A stretch of 64,000 nt of DNA from Brevundimonas sp. UBA5713 (GTDB lineage: Bacteria > Pseudomonadota > Alphaproteobacteria > Caulobacterales > Caulobacteraceae), in the NCBI RefSeq assembly GCF_002419815.1, contig NZ_DIGV01000013.1, forward strand, positions 16,878 to 80,877. Direction: 5' to 3'. This document shows positions 62,793 to 64,000 of this stretch, in pieces (positions within the stretch are counted from its first letter, which is position 1; every line of letters begins with the position of its first letter). Under the pieces are notes generated by a model. That model did not search any database. It had not been told where the DNA came from and was given only the letters and a program-made list of their open reading frames with translations. The translations under genes and the position numbers were made by a program.

Positions 62793-64000
62793 TTAGGGAC
62801 GGGTCTGGCCCTGTCCTCTGACCACGTATTTATAGGTCGTCAGTTGTTCGGCACCCACTGGGCCGCGGGCGTGCATTCGTCCGGTAGCGATGCCGATTTC
62901 ACCGCCAAAGCCGAACTCGCCGCCGTCCGCATATTGGGTCGAGGCGTTGTGGACCACGATGGCGCTATCGACGCGGTTCAGGAAGGTGGCTGCGGCCTCG
63001 GCGTCATTGGTGACGATGGCTTCGGTATGGCCCGATCCATAGGTTTCGATGTGGGTGATCGCGTGGTCGATGTCATTCACCACACCCACGGTAATGATCG
63101 GGGCGAGGTACTCCGTCGACCAGTCTTCATCCGAGGCCGGGACAATGTCGGGGATGATAGAGCGCGCGATCTGGCCGCCGCGTACCTCGCAGCCCTCGGC
63201 CTGAAGGTCGGCGACGATCAGCGGCAACAGCGTGGGGGCCACGGCCTTGTCGATCAGCAGGGTCTCGGTCGCGCCACACACCGACACACGGCGCATCTTG
63301 GCATTCACCGCCAGCGCGCGGGCCATGTCGGGATCGGCAGCCGTATGCACATAGGTGTGGTTCATGCCCTCAAGATGGGAGAGGACAGGTACGCGGGCAT
63401 CGGACTGTACACGCGCCACAAGGCTCTTGCCGCCGCGCGGGACAATCAGGTCGATATTGCCGTTCAGACCCGACAGCATCAGGCCCACGGCCGCGCGGTC
63501 AGGTGTATCGACCAGTTGCACCGCATCGGCCGGCAGGTCCGCTTCGGACAGGGCCTCGGCAATCACTGACGCAATTGCCAGCGACGACTGCAAACAGTCA
63601 GAGCCACAGCGCAGAATGGCCGCATTGCCCGAGCGGATGCACAGCGCCGCCGCATCCGCCGTCACATTGGGCCGGCTCTCATAGATGATGCCCAGCACAC
63701 CGATAGGGGTGCGCACGCGCGCGATGTCCAATCCATTGGCGGGAGACGTCCAGCGGGCGGTCTCGAAGCCTAGCGGATCGGGGACACCGGCGATGATATC
63801 GACGGCGCTGGCAATGCCTTCGACACGCTGGGCGTTCAGGGCCAGACGGTCCAGCAGAGCCTCGGTCATGCCATTGGCGCGACCGGCCTCAAGGTCTTGC
63901 TGATTGGCCGACAGGATGGTCTCCGCCTGTTCGCGCAGTTTTTGCGCCAACAGGGTCAGGGCGCGGGTGCGGGTCTCGGGCGAGGCTTCGCGCAGGGCGC
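62793..64000 (-). CDS. proA: Glutamate-5-semialdehyde dehydrogenase (5' end missing)
   Basis: About 402 residues are present and the frame remains open to the right edge, so the true start is outside the window. The product reduces glutamyl-5-phosphate to glutamate semialdehyde in proline synthesis. Motifs are IARVRTPIGVLGIIYESRPN, CIRSGNAAILRCGSDCLQSS (Rossmann), the catalytic Cys block MRRVSVCGATETLLID, and the C-terminal EFGFGGEIGIATGRMHARGPV. The upstream residues ALREASPETRTRALTLLAQ match the normal N-terminal region of ProA. A terminator follows the gene. Confidence 0.96.
   Translation of the reverse strand, partial: ALREASPETRTRALTLLAQKLREQAETILSANQQDLEAGRANGMTEALLDRLALNAQRVEGIASAVDIIAGVPDPLGFETARWTSPANGLDIARVRTPIGVLGIIYESRPNVTADAAALCIRSGNAAILRCGSDCLQSSLAIASVIAEALSEADLPADAVQLVDTPDRAAVGLMLSGLNGNIDLIVPRGGKSLVARVQSDARVPVLSHLEGMNHTYVHTAADPDMARALAVNAKMRRVSVCGATETLLIDKAVAPTLLPLIVADLQAEGCEVRGGQIARSIIPDIVPASDEDWSTEYLAPIITVGVVNDIDHAITHIETYGSGHTEAIVTNDAEAAATFLNRVDSAIVVHNASTQYADGGEFGFGGEIGIATGRMHARGPVGAEQLTTYKYVVRGQGQTRP

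Overview
The window is chromosomal DNA from a GC-rich alphaproteobacterium, most likely of the order Caulobacterales (a Caulobacter/Asticcacaulis/Brevundimonas-type organism). This rests on a ChpT histidine phosphotransferase gene (CckA-ChpT-CtrA pathway), an alphaproteobacterial LexA box (GTTC-N7-GTTC) in front of recA, an eukaryote-like NADP-isocitrate dehydrogenase, and the many signal-peptide-bearing outer-membrane and periplasmic proteins. The genus cannot be fixed from the sequence alone. I see no phage, transposon, integron or CRISPR, and no tRNA or rRNA gene. It reads as densely packed core genome with some accessory genes.

Layout. 1-5.5 kb: start of a probable M23 peptidase gene (cut by the window edge), a ydbH-ynbE-ydbL envelope lipid-transport operon, a COG3650 lipoprotein and an unlabelled 45-residue entericidin-type lipoprotein. 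5.6-10.5 kb: a TPP-dependent enzyme, a DUF885 peptidase-like protein, then trmD-rplS. 10.5-18.6 kb: stress and housekeeping genes (PA2169-type bundle protein, kynA, CHAP amidase, acyltransferase-3, YidB-like protein, the def/small membrane protein/fmt/truA run, thioesterase, YnfA, sirtuin). 18.6-24.4 kb: amidohydrolase, then a formaldehyde-detoxification locus with a divergent LysR regulator, frmA, a VOC protein, a lipoprotein and S-formylglutathione hydrolase. 24.5-36.2 kb: Tat-type DUF885 protein, DUF1176 lipoprotein, icd, a frameshifted DUF2939 gene, alaS, rraA, recA and a GNAT-nitrilase fusion. 36.2-43.9 kb: UDP-glucuronate epimerase, methyltransferase, M28 peptidase, TonB-dependent receptor and a divergent Tat-exported 5'-nucleotidase. 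43.9-50.2 kb: chpT / response regulator / cheR, then cysQ, a degenerate aldo-keto reductase, bolA, a GNAT enzyme, radC and map. 50.7-64 kb: FadL-type porin, rhlE, gltD-gltB, a membrane PQQ dehydrogenase and proA (cut by the right edge).

The most interesting non-coding signal is a family of short palindromic repeats that I do not recognise. It has a CCCT...AGGG outer stem, an inner hairpin and a conserved TGCTTGAGGG 3' end, and is present at 21.08, 29.10 and 62.62-62.73 kb. The two long copies keep their inner stem through compensatory base changes around a conserved TC/TC internal loop. One copy lies in the leader of frmA. Other points worth checking are a response regulator next to chpT that has only a CTG available as start codon, a terminator whose 3' arm is the ribosome binding site of the next gene, a G7-tract frameshift in a DUF2939 gene, and three enzyme-family members that lack canonical active-site or metal residues.

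All functional statements come from reading the translated sequence by eye. No database or folding program was run.
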